The notes below the pieces were generated by a model. That model worked only from the letters and a program-made list of their open reading frames with translations, searched no databases and had not been told where the DNA came from. From NCBI RefSeq assembly GCF_023715465.1, contig NZ_JAMBOE010000011.1, positions 1-64,000 of the forward strand: a stretch of DNA of 64,000 bases. The letters run 5' to 3'. The position numbers were made by a program, and so were the translations under genes. This document shows positions 62,901 to 64,000 of this stretch, piece after piece. Origin of the DNA: Paenibacillus macerans (GTDB lineage: Bacteria; Bacillota; Bacilli; Paenibacillales; Paenibacillaceae). How positions within the stretch are numbered: the first letter of the stretch is position 1; every line of letters begins with the position of its first letter.

Positions 62901-63026
62901 AACCGCTCCTTCCATCGCTTACGGATTCACGCAGATAATACTTGCCAAACGAACCCAAATAGGATTAATATGAACCTATATGAACATTATACACCCAAAT
63001 AAACGAAAAAAGGAGACGGTAGAAAA
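62901..63026. promoter_or_regulatory. Divergent promoter region of the uronate genes
   Basis: 126 bp between the 546-aa gene and kduI. It contains the 8-bp direct repeat ATATGAAC (10 bp apart, ~62968-62986), two CCCAAATA copies and an AATAGG...CCTAT inverted pair, and an AT-rich -10 candidate TATACA before kduI. A plausible operator for a KdgR/DeoR-type regulator. Confidence 0.4.
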
Positions 63027-63860
63027 ATGGAACGTCGTTATGCCTCTCATCCGAATGAAGTGAAACAGTTTGATACGGCCCGGCTGCGCCAGGAGTTTTT
63101 GATTCCGCAGCTGTTTACGCCGGATAAGCTCGAACTCGTGCTCACGCATGAGGATCGCTTGATCGTCGGCGGCGCTGCGCCGGTAAATCGCGAGGTGAAG
63201 CTGGAAACCGACCTCAAAGAGCTGGGCGTGGCTTATTTCCTGGAGCGGCGCGAGCTCGGCGCCATTAACGTCGGCGGGCCGGGATCGATCGTGGTGGATG
63301 GCACCGAATACGAGCTGGACACCAAAGATTGCCTGTACGTGGGGAAAGGATCGCGGGAAGTTATTTTTAAAAGCAAGGACGCGGCGAAGCCGGCGAAGTT
63401 CTATTTGAACTCCGCTCCGGCCCACAAGGAGTTTCCTACCGCCAAAACGACTTTGGCCGAGGCGGAATCGGCGGCGCTCGGATCGATCGAAAATTCCAAC
63501 GAACGGACGATCCACCGCCTGATCCACGAAAACGGCCTGCAAAGCTCCCAGCTCGTTATGGGAATGACTCAGCTCAAGACGGGCAACATGTGGAACACGA
63601 TGCCGGCTCACGTCCATCCGCGGCGCATGGAAGCCTATATGTATTTCGATTTACCGGAGGACTCCATTGTGGTTCATATGATGGGCGCGCCCGATGAAAC
63701 CCGCCATATCGTGATGCGTAACGAACAGGCCGTCATTTCGCCGAGCTGGTCGATCCACAGCGGCGTCGGCACAAGCAATTATACATTTATCTGGGGCATG
63801 GCCGGCGACAACAAAGCATACGGGGACATGGACGCGGTGGCAATGAAAGATTTAAAATAA
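63027..63860 (+). CDS. kduI: 5-keto-4-deoxyuronate isomerase
   Basis: 277 aa. Converts 4-deoxy-L-threo-5-hexosulose uronate, from pectin or other unsaturated uronates, into 3-deoxy-D-glycero-2,5-hexodiulosonate. Cupin fold with zinc ligands His195, His197 and Glu202 in HVHPRRMEAYMY. RRELGAINVGG and WSIHSGVGTSNYTFIWGM are family motifs. AAAGGAGAC lies before the ATG. Divergent from the 546-aa/KDPG-aldolase operon. Confidence 0.97.
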   Translation: MERRYASHPNEVKQFDTARLRQEFLIPQLFTPDKLELVLTHEDRLIVGGAAPVNREVKLETDLKELGVAYFLERRELGAINVGGPGSIVVDGTEYELDTKDCLYVGKGSREVIFKSKDAAKPAKFYLNSAPAHKEFPTAKTTLAEAESAALGSIENSNERTIHRLIHENGLQSSQLVMGMTQLKTGNMWNTMPAHVHPRRMEAYMYFDLPEDSIVVHMMGAPDETRHIVMRNEQAVISPSWSIHSGVGTSNYTFIWGMAGDNKAYGDMDAVAMKDLK

Positions 63861-63861
63861 G

Positions 63862-63893
63862 AGAGGTTGTTCAAAAAGTCAACTTTTGATGAA
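63862..63893. repeat. Possible insertion-sequence end fragment
   Basis: Starts GAGAGGTTGTTCAAAAAGTC, which resembles terminal repeats of Bacilli insertion sequences, and contains the short inverted pair GTTCAAAAAGT/AACTTTTGATGAAC. It begins two bases after the kduI stop. Resemblance from memory only. Confidence 0.3.
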
Positions 63894-63940
63894 CTCTTAT
63901 TTTAGGTAGTAAAACCTTAACGGAAGAGTGAAGCTATACG

Positions 63941-64000
63941 ATGAGTCAGATACGGCGGTACGAGAAAATCATGGAGATTCTGCTAACGAACAAAGAGGTT
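63941..64000 (+). CDS. Start of a probable DeoR-family regulator (partial)
   Basis: Open from an ATG at 63941 to the window end, 20 codons: MSQIRRYEKIMEILLTNKEV. This is the usual opening of a DeoR/GntR-like winged helix (RYEKI..ILL...V). A weak GGAAGAG lies ~13 bases upstream. By position behind kduI it could regulate the uronate genes. Too short for certainty. Confidence 0.4.
   Translation, partial: MSQIRRYEKIMEILLTNKEV

Overview
The window looks like part of a Paenibacillus-type chromosome (Firmicutes, Paenibacillaceae). This is inferred from the mid-50% GC feel with strong AGGAGG-type ribosome binding sites, YesM/YesN-type two-component systems wired to CUT1 sugar ABC transporters that lack their own ATPase, S-layer-homology proteins, a TPP riboswitch, LexA/DinR-like and cre-like sites of Bacillus type, and many plant-polysaccharide enzymes. 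No tRNA, rRNA, CRISPR array or prophage was seen.

Layout. 1-6.2 kb (minus strand): the N-terminal 1003 codons of a large secreted repeat protein, an unknown 323-aa protein, a secreted HExxH metalloprotease-like protein and a 111-aa unknown. 6.4-8.7 kb: a TIM-barrel-like unknown converging on an aromatic acid exporter-like membrane protein. 9-14.5 kb: a PTS operon (PRD activator, EIIA, EIIB, EIIC of the lactose/cellobiose family) followed by a DUF4038/apiosidase-like hydrolase. 14.6-15.9 kb: secreted clan-A glycosidase-like protein. 16-19.2 kb: TPP riboswitch, tenI-thiS-thiG-thiH. 19.2-25.9 kb: CopG-like small protein, GT2, Acg-like nitroreductase with its TetR regulator and a perfect operator, a YHYH/copper-amine-oxidase-like secreted protein, a repeat array, and an MHYT-GGDEF-EAL protein. 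26-33 kb: ABC transporter (SBP and two permeases) with its YesM/YesN pair. 33-39 kb: YkvI-like transporter, AraC regulator, and a Gfo/Idh-ThuA-Gfo/Idh operon. 39-47.4 kb: a 1313-aa SLH adhesin-like protein with its own unusual two-component pair, whose giant kinase carries a degenerate HisKA and receiver. 47.4-58.8 kb: GH88 hydrolase with a GH43 remnant, an IS1595-like gene, a MarR/quinone-reductase pair, and a second ABC transporter with kinase and regulator. 59.1-64 kb: uronate catabolism (kduI, KDPG aldolase, an atypical SDR, a 551-aa unknown, and the start of a DeoR-like regulator).

How the parts fit. Much of the window appears to serve uptake and breakdown of plant cell-wall sugars, particularly pectin-type oligosaccharides. 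The GH88 unsaturated uronyl hydrolase would release unsaturated uronate, KduI and KDPG aldolase belong to the downstream route, and the 52-58.8 kb transporter is the candidate importer. That link is supported by DNA: three promoters (kinase/regulator operon, transporter operon, GH88) share the same architecture, a pair of CTTAAAAAA direct repeats 21-22 bp apart followed after exactly 25 bp by an extended -10. I propose this as the regulon of the YesN-like regulator at 57191-58786.

Other notable points are an IS1595-like gene that has apparently lost its catalytic acids but keeps an intact frame behind a consensus promoter with two LexA/DinR-like boxes; two interspersed intergenic repeat families; a marR gene whose promoter geometry predicts a leaderless mRNA; and the uncharacterised 551-aa protein in the uronate cluster. 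Functions are from motif and family recognition by eye; no database search was possible.
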